From Rudaeicoccus suwonensis (GTDB lineage: Bacteria > Actinomycetota > Actinomycetes > Actinomycetales > Dermatophilaceae), in assembly GCF_007829035.1 (NCBI RefSeq), contig NZ_VIVQ01000001.1:1364001-1428000 (forward strand): a stretch of DNA of 64,000 nucleotides, in the 5' to 3' direction. Shown one piece after another: positions 56,544-64,000 of the stretch (its first letter is position 1; every line of letters begins with the position of its first letter). Below the pieces are notes generated by a model. The model was not told the DNA's origin. It was given only the letters and a program-made list of their open reading frames with translations, and did not search any database. The position numbers were made by a program, and so were the translations under genes.

Positions 56544-59264
56544 ATGATGGAAACCGCTGAGATCCGCCGACGGTGGCTGGCCTATTTCGAGCAGCACGAA
56601 CACACGGTGGTGCCGTCCGCGCCGCTGATCTACGACGACCCGAACCTGTTGTTCGTCAACGCCGGCATGGTGCCGATGAAGCCGTACATGCTGGGGCAGC
56701 AGACGCCGCCGTGGAAGCGCGCCACCAGCGTGCAGAAGTGCGTGCGCACCGGTGACATCGAGGAGGTCGGCAAGACCTCGCGGCACGGCACGTTCTTCCA
56801 GATGAACGGCAACTTCAGCTTCGGCGACTACTTCAAGGAAGAAGCCATCGACCTGGCCTGGGGGTTGCTGACGAGCCCGCAGGGCGAGGGCGGTTACGGC
56901 CTGGATCCCGAGAAGCTGTGGCCGACGGTCTTCAAGGACGACGACGAGGCGTTCTCCCTGTGGCGCGACAAGATCGGTATTCCCGAGCAGCGGATCACCC
57001 GGCGCGACGAGAACGACAACTACTGGTCCATGGGCGTGCCGGGGCCCGGTGGCCCCAGCTCGGAGATCTTCATCGACCGCGGCGAGGAGTACGGCCAGAC
57101 CGGAGGCCCCGCAGTCGACGAGGACAGATACATGGAGATCTGGAATCTCGTCTTCATGCAGGACGAATTGTCGGCGGTGCGCAGCAAGGCCGACTTCGAC
57201 ATCGCCGGGTCACTGCCGACCCGCAACATCGACACCGGCATGGGTCTGGAGCGCATCGCCAGCGTGCTGCAGGGCAAGGACAACCTCTACGAGATCGACG
57301 AGGTCTACCCGGTGCTGGCCAAGGCGGCCGAACTGACCGGCAAGACGTATGGCGAGCGGTCGGGTCACTCGGCGGGATCGAGCCACCCCGATGACGTGCA
57401 TCTGCGCGTGGTGGCCGACCACGTGCGCTCGTCGCTGATGCTAATCGGCGATGGCGTCACGCCCGGCAACGAGGGCCGCGGCTACGTACTGCGCCGGATG
57501 TTGCGACGTGCGGTCCGCGCGATGCGCCTGTTGGGCTTCGAGGACCACGCGCTGCCCGAGCTGCTGCCGGTGAGCATGGAGCGGATGAAGGCGTCGTACC
57601 CCGAACTCGAGACCGACTTCGCCCGCATCACCCAGATCGCGTATGGCGAGGAGGATGCCTTCCGGCGAACGCTCGCGGCCGGCACCACGATTCTGGACAC
57701 CGCGGTCACCAAGGCCAAGCAGTCCGCGGCCTCGCTCGGCGGGACCCGGGCGGCGGTGCTGCCCGGTGGCGAGGCCTTCCAACTGCACGACACCTACGGA
57801 TTCCCGATCGACCTGACCCTGGAGATGGCGGCCGAGCAGGGCGTCGAGGTCGACCGTGACGGATTCCGCCGGTTGATGGACGAGCAGCGTCAGCGCGCCA
57901 AGGCGGATGCGAAGGCCAAGAAGTCCGGCCACGCCGACACCGAGGTCTGGAAGGAGTTGCGCGAGCTCGGCGCCACCGATTGGCAGGCGTATCAAGCGCT
58001 TTCGACCGAAGGTGTGGTGCGTGGCCTCGTGGTCGACGGTGCGCGAGTGCAGGAGCTTGCACCCGGTCAGGTCGGCCAGGTGGTGCTGGACCGCACGACG
58101 TTCTACGCCGAATCCGGTGGCCAGATCGCCGACGAGGGCGTCATCACGACGCCGTCGGGCAGCCTGCGCGTCGTCGACGTGCAGCGACCGGTGAAGGGCC
58201 TGGTGGTGCACACAGTCGAGGTCGCCGAGGGTGGCGTCCAGGTCGGTGACCAGGTGCGGGCCCAGGTCGACCCGGACTGGCGGATCAGCGCCTGCCAGGC
58301 TCACTCGGGCACCCACGTGATCCACGCTGCGCTGCGGCAGGTGCTCGGCCCGTCGGCGCTGCAGAGCGGCTCCTACAACAAGCCCGGTTATCTGCGGCTC
58401 GACTTCGCGTGGAACTCCGCGCTGTCCGCGGCCACCCGTTCGGAGATCGAGGAGGTCGCCAATCTCGCTGTGCGACAAGACCTTCCGGTCAGCTCGCAGT
58501 ACATGACCTTGCCCGAAGCGCGCGAGTGGGGCGCGCTGGCACTGTTCGGCGAGACGTATGACGAGCAGGTGCGCGTCATCGAGATCGGCGGTCCTTGGTC
58601 GCGCGAGTTGTGCGGTGGCACGCATGTCGCGCACTCCTCGCAGGTGGGCGCGCTGACGGTGACCGGTGAGTCGTCGGTCGGCTCGGGTGTGCGCCGTGTC
58701 GAGGCCTTCGTCGGCATGGAAGCGTTGCGCTATCTGGCGCGGGAGCGCGCGATCGTCAGCGAGTTGTCCGGCCTGGTGAAGGTGCAGCCACAGGAACTGC
58801 CCGAACGTATCAACGACCTGCTGGGCCGGGTCAAGGAGGCCGAGCGTGAGATCGCCCGCCTGCGGCAGCAGCAGCTGCTCGCCTCGGCGGGTGCGTTGGT
58901 CGGCAGTGCGACCGAGGTGCACGGCGTGCGTTACCTCGGGCACGACGCCGGTCAGCTGGGTGCCGACGAGATCCGCGGGCTGGTGACCGACCTGCGGTCG
59001 CGGCTGGGCGAGGGTGCGCCATCGGTGGTCGCCGTAGCAGGCGTGGCCAAGGAGCGCCCGGTCGTGGTGATCGCCACCAACGCGGCGGCGCGCGATCGCG
59101 GTGTCCGCGCCGGTGACCTGGTGAAAGTCGCCGCCGGCGTCCTCGGCGGCGGAGGCGGCGGTAAACCGGACCTGGCTCAGGGCGGCGGCAGCGACAGCAC
59201 GAAGATCGCCGACGCACTGACCGAGGTGCAGCGCACCATCGGCGAGAAGGTCGCCGACAGGTGA
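56544..59264 (+). CDS. alaS: Alanyl-tRNA synthetase
   Basis: 906 residues from ATG 56544 (or 905 from ATG 56547); AAAGGAA upstream. Class II core in the first 450 residues (EIRRRWLAYFEQHEHTVVPS, NGNFSFGDYFKEEAI, GMGLERIASVLQG), editing domain with the HxxxH site in HSGTHVIHAALRQ and the CGGTHV Cys-His pair, and a C-Ala domain ending in a Gly-rich GGGGGGKPDLAQGGG. Charges tRNA-Ala and removes mis-charged Ser/Gly. Stop overlaps ruvX by 4 bp. Confidence 0.97.
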   Translation: MMETAEIRRRWLAYFEQHEHTVVPSAPLIYDDPNLLFVNAGMVPMKPYMLGQQTPPWKRATSVQKCVRTGDIEEVGKTSRHGTFFQMNGNFSFGDYFKEEAIDLAWGLLTSPQGEGGYGLDPEKLWPTVFKDDDEAFSLWRDKIGIPEQRITRRDENDNYWSMGVPGPGGPSSEIFIDRGEEYGQTGGPAVDEDRYMEIWNLVFMQDELSAVRSKADFDIAGSLPTRNIDTGMGLERIASVLQGKDNLYEIDEVYPVLAKAAELTGKTYGERSGHSAGSSHPDDVHLRVVADHVRSSLMLIGDGVTPGNEGRGYVLRRMLRRAVRAMRLLGFEDHALPELLPVSMERMKASYPELETDFARITQIAYGEEDAFRRTLAAGTTILDTAVTKAKQSAASLGGTRAAVLPGGEAFQLHDTYGFPIDLTLEMAAEQGVEVDRDGFRRLMDEQRQRAKADAKAKKSGHADTEVWKELRELGATDWQAYQALSTEGVVRGLVVDGARVQELAPGQVGQVVLDRTTFYAESGGQIADEGVITTPSGSLRVVDVQRPVKGLVVHTVEVAEGGVQVGDQVRAQVDPDWRISACQAHSGTHVIHAALRQVLGPSALQSGSYNKPGYLRLDFAWNSALSAATRSEIEEVANLAVRQDLPVSSQYMTLPEAREWGALALFGETYDEQVRVIEIGGPWSRELCGGTHVAHSSQVGALTVTGESSVGSGVRRVEAFVGMEALRYLARERAIVSELSGLVKVQPQELPERINDLLGRVKEAEREIARLRQQQLLASAGALVGSATEVHGVRYLGHDAGQLGADEIRGLVTDLRSRLGEGAPSVVAVAGVAKERPVVVIATNAAARDRGVRAGDLVKVAAGVLGGGGGGKPDLAQGGGSDSTKIADALTEVQRTIGEKVADR

Positions 59265-59764
59265 GGAGCGGAGTTCGTCTCGGGGTCGACGTGGGCAGTG
59301 TCCGCGTCGGCCTCGCGGCGTGTGACCCCGACGGCTTGATCGCCACCCCGGTCGCCACGCTCACACGTGCGGCGGACGACTCCGACATACGTCAGGTGGT
59401 GCAGGAGGCGGCCGAACGCGAGGCGATCGAGGTCGTCGTGGGTCTGCCGCTGTCGCTGGACGGGCACGAGCATGCCGCCGCGCAGGCGGCCCGCCGGTGG
59501 GCGGGGGAGTTCGCCAAACAGTCGCCCGCGGTGCCGGTGCGTCTGGTGGACGAACGTATGACGACCGTCGACGCCCACCGCGCGATGCGCGAAGCTGGAG
59601 TGTCCAGCAAACGCAGCAGGGCGCACATCGACCAACAGGCGGCCGTGCTGATCCTCCAGGTCGCGCTTGACTCGGAGCGGGTTTCGGGGAACCCTGCCGG
59701 AGTGCTTCTGGGGGGACGTAAACCGCGTCGAAAGAACAACAGGTCCGTGGAAGGTCTCCGATGA
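59261..59764 (+). CDS. ruvX: YqgF/RuvX family pre-16S rRNA nuclease / Holliday-junction resolvase-like
   Basis: 167 residues from GTG 59261. RNase H-like fold: LGVDVGSVRVGLAACDPDG (first catalytic Asp), VVVGLPLSLDGHE, VRLVDERMTTVDAHRAM, and HIDQQAAVLILQVAL (last acidic residue). E. coli YqgF matures the 16S 5' end. alaS-ruvX-mltG order is standard in actinobacteria. Confidence 0.93.
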   Translation: MRSGVRLGVDVGSVRVGLAACDPDGLIATPVATLTRAADDSDIRQVVQEAAEREAIEVVVGLPLSLDGHEHAAAQAARRWAGEFAKQSPAVPVRLVDERMTTVDAHRAMREAGVSSKRSRAHIDQQAAVLILQVALDSERVSGNPAGVLLGGRKPRRKNNRSVEGLR

Positions 59765-61386
59765 ACACCCCGCCTCCGGCAGGCAACGGCGCTGAGGACG
59801 GCAACGAGCCGCTGATGACCCGGCGCGAACGGCGCGAACGCGCGGCGCGTCTTGCGGCATCCTCGTCCGACGCGCCCTTCGACCAGGAGCAGCAGTCCGC
59901 GTCGCCTCCGCCCGCGACGCAGCCGGTCACCGAGCAGCCAGTCTCCGATCAGACAGCTGCCGAGCGAACGCGAACGTCGCCATACCGGAGTCGGCCGGTG
60001 ACCGCGCCGGTCCCGGTCACAGCGCCGACCACCCGCTCCGAACAGCGCCGCACGACTCCCTATCCGACGGTCGCGCCCCCGGTTCTGGCCGAGCAACGCG
60101 TGACCGTTCCTGCCGCAGCGTCCGTTCGCGCTGCGCGTGCGGAGCCGGACACCAGCGAGGACGAAACGACATACATCCCGACGCGGCGTAGTCTGCGCGA
60201 GGAGCAGGCGCCCACAGGCCGGCGCGGCGAGGACGACGTCGTCTATGGCGGAGTCGCGGATCTGGTTCCTGATCACACCGACCACGAGGACGACCACCCG
60301 ATGGATGCTGCCGGGTACGACGAGGACCCGCACGCGCGGCGTCGGGCCGGGCGTTCGTGCCTGTTTTTGGTGCTCGCCCTCGCTCTGGTGCTGGGCGGTC
60401 TGGGCTTCGCGGTCACCAAAGTTGGTCTGCCGCACTTCGGCAGCAGCAGCTCCAGTGGCGGCGACTACACCGGCAACGGCACCGGAAGTGTGAACTTCAC
60501 GGTGAACCAAGGCGATTCAGGCGCTCAGATCGCAGCCAATCTTGTCGCGGCCGGCGTGGTGAAGTCGGCCAGCACCTTTTTGTCGGTCGCCGACGGCAAC
60601 CAGCAGTTCACCTCGATCCAGCCGGGCACCTACAAGCTGCGAGAGCACATGAGCTCGCAGGCTGCGCTCAACCTGATGCTCAACCCGGCGTCATTCGTCA
60701 GCACCGGCACCACGATTCCCGAGGGTCTGTGGGACAACGAGATCTTCGCGTTGTTGTCGAAGAGCACCGGCGTGCCGCTGGCGAACTACCAGAAGGTCAC
60801 TGCCGCCTCGTTGGGGCTGCCGGCGGCGGCGAAGGGTGACATGGAAGGCTTCCTGTTTCCCTCGACGTACAACTTCCCGACCGGTGCGACTGCTCAAGAG
60901 CAACTGCAGACCATGGTCAACCAGGGCAAGGCGGAGTATGCCGCGCTTGGCATACCGGCCTCGCAGTTGCGCCAGGTGATCACGGTGGCGTCGCTCGTGC
61001 AGGCGGAGTCAAAGCTGGGTTCCGACGGCCCGAAGGTGGCGCGGGTGATCTACAACCGTGTCGCGCAGGGCATGCCGTTGCAGTTCGACTCGACGATCCA
61101 CTTCGCCGAGCAGAAGCGCGGCACCGTCACGACCACCAACCAAGAACGTGCGAGCACCAGCCCGTACAACACCTACCTGGTCAAGGGACTGCCGCCCGGC
61201 CCGATCGATAACCCCGGTGTGGCAGCGATCAACGCCGCGCTGCACCCTGCCGCGGGCAGCTGGCTGTATTTCGTGACGGTGAACCTGGCCACGGGCGAGA
61301 CGCTTTTCGCCGACACCTACCCCGAGCAACAGCAGAACGAGAATCAGTTCCACGCCTGGTGCCAGGCGAACCCGGGCAAGTGCTGA
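59761..61386 (+). CDS. mltG: Endolytic murein transglycosylase MltG
   Basis: 541 residues, ATGA overlap with ruvX. A long disordered cytoplasmic region (1-195, with TRRERRERAARL and TTYIPTRRSLRE), a single membrane helix (CLFLVLALALVLGGLGFAV, about 198-217), a LysM-like segment (VNFTVNQGDSGAQIAANLV) and the YceG catalytic domain with the Glu in VQAESKLGSDGPKVARVIYN and MPLQFDSTIHFAE. Cleaves nascent peptidoglycan outside the membrane and limits strand length. Confidence 0.94.
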   Translation: MNTPPPAGNGAEDGNEPLMTRRERRERAARLAASSSDAPFDQEQQSASPPPATQPVTEQPVSDQTAAERTRTSPYRSRPVTAPVPVTAPTTRSEQRRTTPYPTVAPPVLAEQRVTVPAAASVRAARAEPDTSEDETTYIPTRRSLREEQAPTGRRGEDDVVYGGVADLVPDHTDHEDDHPMDAAGYDEDPHARRRAGRSCLFLVLALALVLGGLGFAVTKVGLPHFGSSSSSGGDYTGNGTGSVNFTVNQGDSGAQIAANLVAAGVVKSASTFLSVADGNQQFTSIQPGTYKLREHMSSQAALNLMLNPASFVSTGTTIPEGLWDNEIFALLSKSTGVPLANYQKVTAASLGLPAAAKGDMEGFLFPSTYNFPTGATAQEQLQTMVNQGKAEYAALGIPASQLRQVITVASLVQAESKLGSDGPKVARVIYNRVAQGMPLQFDSTIHFAEQKRGTVTTTNQERASTSPYNTYLVKGLPPGPIDNPGVAAINAALHPAAGSWLYFVTVNLATGETLFADTYPEQQQNENQFHAWCQANPGKC

Positions 61387-62228
61387 CGCCGGTGCGGCAC
61401 CGGGCCGCCGTGCTCGGCAAGCCGATCCGGCATTCGCTGTCGCCGGCGCTGCACCGGGCGGCATACGAGGCGCTCGGTCTGCAGGACTGGTCCTACGAGG
61501 CGCACGAATGCGACGTGTCGGGCCTGCCGGAGTTGGTTGCCGGTCTCGGCCCGACGTGGGCCGGGCTGTCGCTGACGATGCCGCTGAAGGAGCGGGCGCT
61601 GCTGGTGGCGAGCAACTCCACCGACGTCGCTCGCCGCACCGGAGCCGTCAACACGTTGATCCGGACCCGGGACGGCTGGCGCGGTGACAACACCGATGTG
61701 GTGGGTGTGCGGCAGGCGCTGGTCGACGCGGGCATCGTCACCGGAGGTGTGCGGCGCGCGGTGATCGTCGGGTCCGGAGCGACGGCGCGCTCGGCACTGG
61801 CTGCGATTGCCGACCTCGGTGTGCGCGAGGTCGAGTTGGTGGTGCGCGACCAGCCGCGACCGTCGACCATTGCGCAGGCACGCGACCACGGCATGGCGGT
61901 GCAGACGGTGCGGATGGACGACGCCGCAGCAGACTGCGCGGATGCCGAACTGCTGATCAACACCACACCGTCCGGGGCTGCCGACGGTCTCGCCGAGGCG
62001 ATGTCACGGCTGGCCGCCCGGGCGGACATGCGCGGCGGGGTGCTGCTCGACGTGGTGTATGCCGGCTGGCCCACCGCTCTCGCGAGGGTGGCTGCGGCAT
62101 ACCGGATGACGGTCGTGCCGGGTATCGAGATGCTGATCCACCAGGCGGCCGCGCAGGTCGAGCAGATGACGGGCCGGACCGCTCCGCTAGCCGTGATGCA
62201 GCAGGTGGGCCGCGCGGCGGTCGCCTGA
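61380..62228 (+). CDS. aroE: Shikimate dehydrogenase
   Basis: 282 residues from GTG 61380 (7-bp overlap with mltG); GTG 61392 is an alternative. Reduces 3-dehydroshikimate with NADPH. Substrate loop GKPIRHSLSPALHRAAYEAL near residue 12, catalytic Lys in TMPLKERAL, GDNTDVVGVRQAL, and nucleotide loop IVGSGATARSAL (Gly-x-Gly-Ala). The usual NADP Arg follows in VVRDQPRP. Lies in the mltG-aroE-aroC-aroK run. Confidence 0.93.
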   Translation: MLTPVRHRAAVLGKPIRHSLSPALHRAAYEALGLQDWSYEAHECDVSGLPELVAGLGPTWAGLSLTMPLKERALLVASNSTDVARRTGAVNTLIRTRDGWRGDNTDVVGVRQALVDAGIVTGGVRRAVIVGSGATARSALAAIADLGVREVELVVRDQPRPSTIAQARDHGMAVQTVRMDDAAADCADAELLINTTPSGAADGLAEAMSRLAARADMRGGVLLDVVYAGWPTALARVAAAYRMTVVPGIEMLIHQAAAQVEQMTGRTAPLAVMQQVGRAAVA

Positions 62229-62309
62229 CGGGTTCGAGCCGGGCGGGCCTTGTGCTGCCGGTTTGGACATCCAGCCGGGCGCCGATGCGGACGTGGCAGG
62301 ATTCGGGCC

Positions 62310-63524
62310 ATGCTTCGCTGGTTGACCGCAGGTGAATCCCATGGCCCGCAACTGACGGCGGTGATGGAAGGACTGCCAGCCGGAGTCCAGATCACCGCGG
62401 ATGATCTCGCCGCCGCGCTGGCGCGGCGCCGGCTGGGCTACGGGCGCGGCGCCCGGATGTCCTTCGAGAAGGACGCCGTGTCCTTCGTCGGCGGGGTGCG
62501 CCACGGCTCCACCCTCGGCTCACCCATCGCGATCACCGTCGGCAACACCGAATGGGCGAAATGGGAGACCGTCATGAGCCCGGAGCCGGTGTCGCGGGAG
62601 GCGCTGCAGGGCGCTGACGACGTCGGCGCCCCCAAGGAACTCGCGCGCAACCGTCCGCTCACCCGTCCGCGGCCCGGCCACGCCGACCTGGTCGGGATGC
62701 AGAAGTACGGCTTCACCGAGGCGCGGCCGATCCTCGAGCGCGCGTCGGCACGTGAGACCGCGGCGCGTGTCGCACTGGGTGCGGTCGCCTCGGCGTTTCT
62801 GCAGCAGACCCTCGGCGTCCGGGTCGTGTCGCACACGGTCGCCATCGGCTCCGCCGGCTGCCCTGACGACGCCCCGCTGCCGACCCCCGACGATGTGGCC
62901 GCACTCGACGCGAACCCGGTGCGTTGCCTCGACCCTGCGTCCGCCGCGGCGATGACCGAGCAGGTCGATCTGGCCAAGGCCGACGGCGACACCCTCGGTG
63001 GTGTTGTCGAGGTGCTGGCGTATGACGTGCCCCCGGGTCTCGGCTCCCACGTGCACGGCGACCGCCGCCTCGACGCGCGGCTCGCTGGAGCGCTCATGGG
63101 GATCCAGGCGATCAAGGGCGTCGAGGTCGGCGACGGCTTCCGGACTGCCGCGCGACGCGGGTCGGCCGCGCACGACGAGATCGTGCGCACCGACGGGCGG
63201 GTCCGCCGTGAGACCAACCGGGCCGGGGGCACCGAGGGCGGCATGTCGACCGGTGAGGTGTTGCGCGTGCGCGCGGCGATGAAGCCGATCTCGACGGTGC
63301 CGCGGGCACTGCGCACGATCGACGTCGCAAGTGGCGAGGAGGCCACCGCCATACATCAGCGGTCGGATGTCTGCGCCGTGCCGGCGGCAGGTGTCGTCGC
63401 GGAGGCGATGGTGGCCCTGGTGCTGGCCGAGGCGGTGCTGGAGAAGTTCGGCGGCGACAGTGTGGGGGAGACTCGGCGCAACGTGGCCGGATACCTCGCG
63501 GCGATCCCGGAGCTGATGCGATGA
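62310..63524 (+). CDS. aroC: Chorismate synthase
   Basis: 404 residues from ATG 62310. Converts EPSP to chorismate with reduced FMN. Signatures: [18 protein letters not shown] at the start, [52 protein letters not shown], and [14 protein letters not shown] near the end. CAGGAT seven bases upstream of ATG may be a -10 for a leaderless transcript. Couples to aroK by ATGA. Confidence 0.96.
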   Translation: MLRWLTAGESHGPQLTAVMEGLPAGVQITADDLAAALARRRLGYGRGARMSFEKDAVSFVGGVRHGSTLGSPIAITVGNTEWAKWETVMSPEPVSREALQGADDVGAPKELARNRPLTRPRPGHADLVGMQKYGFTEARPILERASARETAARVALGAVASAFLQQTLGVRVVSHTVAIGSAGCPDDAPLPTPDDVAALDANPVRCLDPASAAAMTEQVDLAKADGDTLGGVVEVLAYDVPPGLGSHVHGDRRLDARLAGALMGIQAIKGVEVGDGFRTAARRGSAAHDEIVRTDGRVRRETNRAGGTEGGMSTGEVLRVRAAMKPISTVPRALRTIDVASGEEATAIHQRSDVCAVPAAGVVAEAMVALVLAEAVLEKFGGDSVGETRRNVAGYLAAIPELMR

Positions 63525-64000
63525 GTGTCGACATACCCACCGTGGTGCTGATCGGCCCGCCCGGTGCCGGCAAGTCGACCGTCGGGCGCGAGGTCGCGCG
63601 GCGACTGGACCTGCCGTTCACCGACTCCGACGACCTCATCGAGTCCGAGCAGGGCGTGACGATCTCGGAGATCTTCGTCGAGCAGGGTGAAGCCGTCTTC
63701 CGGGCGCTCGAAGCCGACGCGGTCGCACGCTCGCTGCAACAGCCCGGCGTGGTCGCCGTGGGTGGAGGGGCTCCGATGACGCCGTCGACGGCGGACCTGC
63801 TCGACGGACAGCCGGTCGTCTTCCTCAGCGTCGCTATCGCGGACGCCGCCGGCCGTGTCGGGTTCGACGGCAATCGACCGCTGCTCGCGGTCAACCCGCG
63901 CGCGACGTGGACCCGGCTGATGGGCGAGCGGCGCGCGACCTACGAACGCCTGGCGACCTGGACCGTCGACACCGCCGGTCGCACCGTGGCCGATGTTGTC
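63521..64000 (+). CDS. aroK: Shikimate kinase, cut by the window end
   Basis: 160 codons visible; the C terminus lies beyond the window. Phosphorylates shikimate. P-loop [20 protein letters not shown] near residue 8-27, shikimate-binding [23 protein letters not shown] (Arg-Glu), GGGAPM and NRPLL. Start overlaps the aroC stop by 4 bp. aroB usually follows. Confidence 0.93.
   Translation, partial: MSVDIPTVVLIGPPGAGKSTVGREVARRLDLPFTDSDDLIESEQGVTISEIFVEQGEAVFRALEADAVARSLQQPGVVAVGGGAPMTPSTADLLDGQPVVFLSVAIADAAGRVGFDGNRPLLAVNPRATWTRLMGERRATYERLATWTVDTAGRTVADVV

Overview
This is a continuous piece of a high-GC Gram-positive chromosome: an actinobacterium, most likely order Micrococcales. Evidence is the rRNA operon with no tRNA in the 16S-23S spacer, the actinobacterial type of 23S, GTG/TTG starts, and gene order. 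The run tyrS, TPR protein, glycerol-phosphate-type HAD phosphatase, tlyA, nadK, recN, pyrG, NUDIX matches the order known from Mycobacterium tuberculosis. The 16S looks Dermacoccaceae/Intrasporangiaceae-like, but I cannot fix a genus by eye. No phage, CRISPR array, transposase gene or tRNA was seen.

Layout. (1) 1-6301: arginine operon argC(partial)-J-B-D-F-R-H, nearly all joined by 4-bp stop/start overlaps, lacking argG. (2) 6298-8260: 3-methyladenine glycosylase and tyrS. (3) 8261-14154: an rRNA operon with two promoter-like sites, 16S, 23S, 5S, a long 23S processing stem and an end hairpin. (4) 14329-25783: the tyrS-to-pyrG housekeeping run (TPR protein, SSB paralogue, HAD phosphatase, Lys/Ala-rich protein, tlyA, nadK, recN, pyrG, NUDIX, aminotransferase), then a small unknown protein. 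(5) 26194-28512, minus strand: patatin-like protein and the displaced, E. coli-type argG. (6) 28978-34933, minus strand: a tightly coupled operon of HAD phosphatase, phnD, phnC, two phnE permeases, calcineurin-type phosphodiesterase and RpiR regulator. It looks like an organophosphorus import-and-hydrolysis system without C-P lyase. (7) 35170-36960 aspS, followed by a repeat-rich non-coding element (36961-37693) bracketed by two near-identical palindromes, then minus-strand thioesterase and acetyltransferase genes, then rarA.

(8) 41187-55657: two tandem, paralogous peptide-type ABC importer operons with the unusual order permease, binding protein, permease, ATPase, ATPase, and an extra binding protein at the end of the first. 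Each has a strong hairpin just after its internal binding-protein gene. (9) 55896-64000: DUF948, DUF6167, alaS, ruvX, mltG, aroE, aroC and aroK (cut by the window end), the usual actinobacterial alanyl-tRNA/shikimate run.

The parts most worth further work are the phn-like operon with its divergent regulatory region, the palindrome-bracketed element after aspS, the tandem importers with conserved CX3C pairs in the DppB-type permeases, and the displaced argG. Coding sequences were identified by family motifs and operon logic. Several starts are choices between in-frame codons and are flagged as such.
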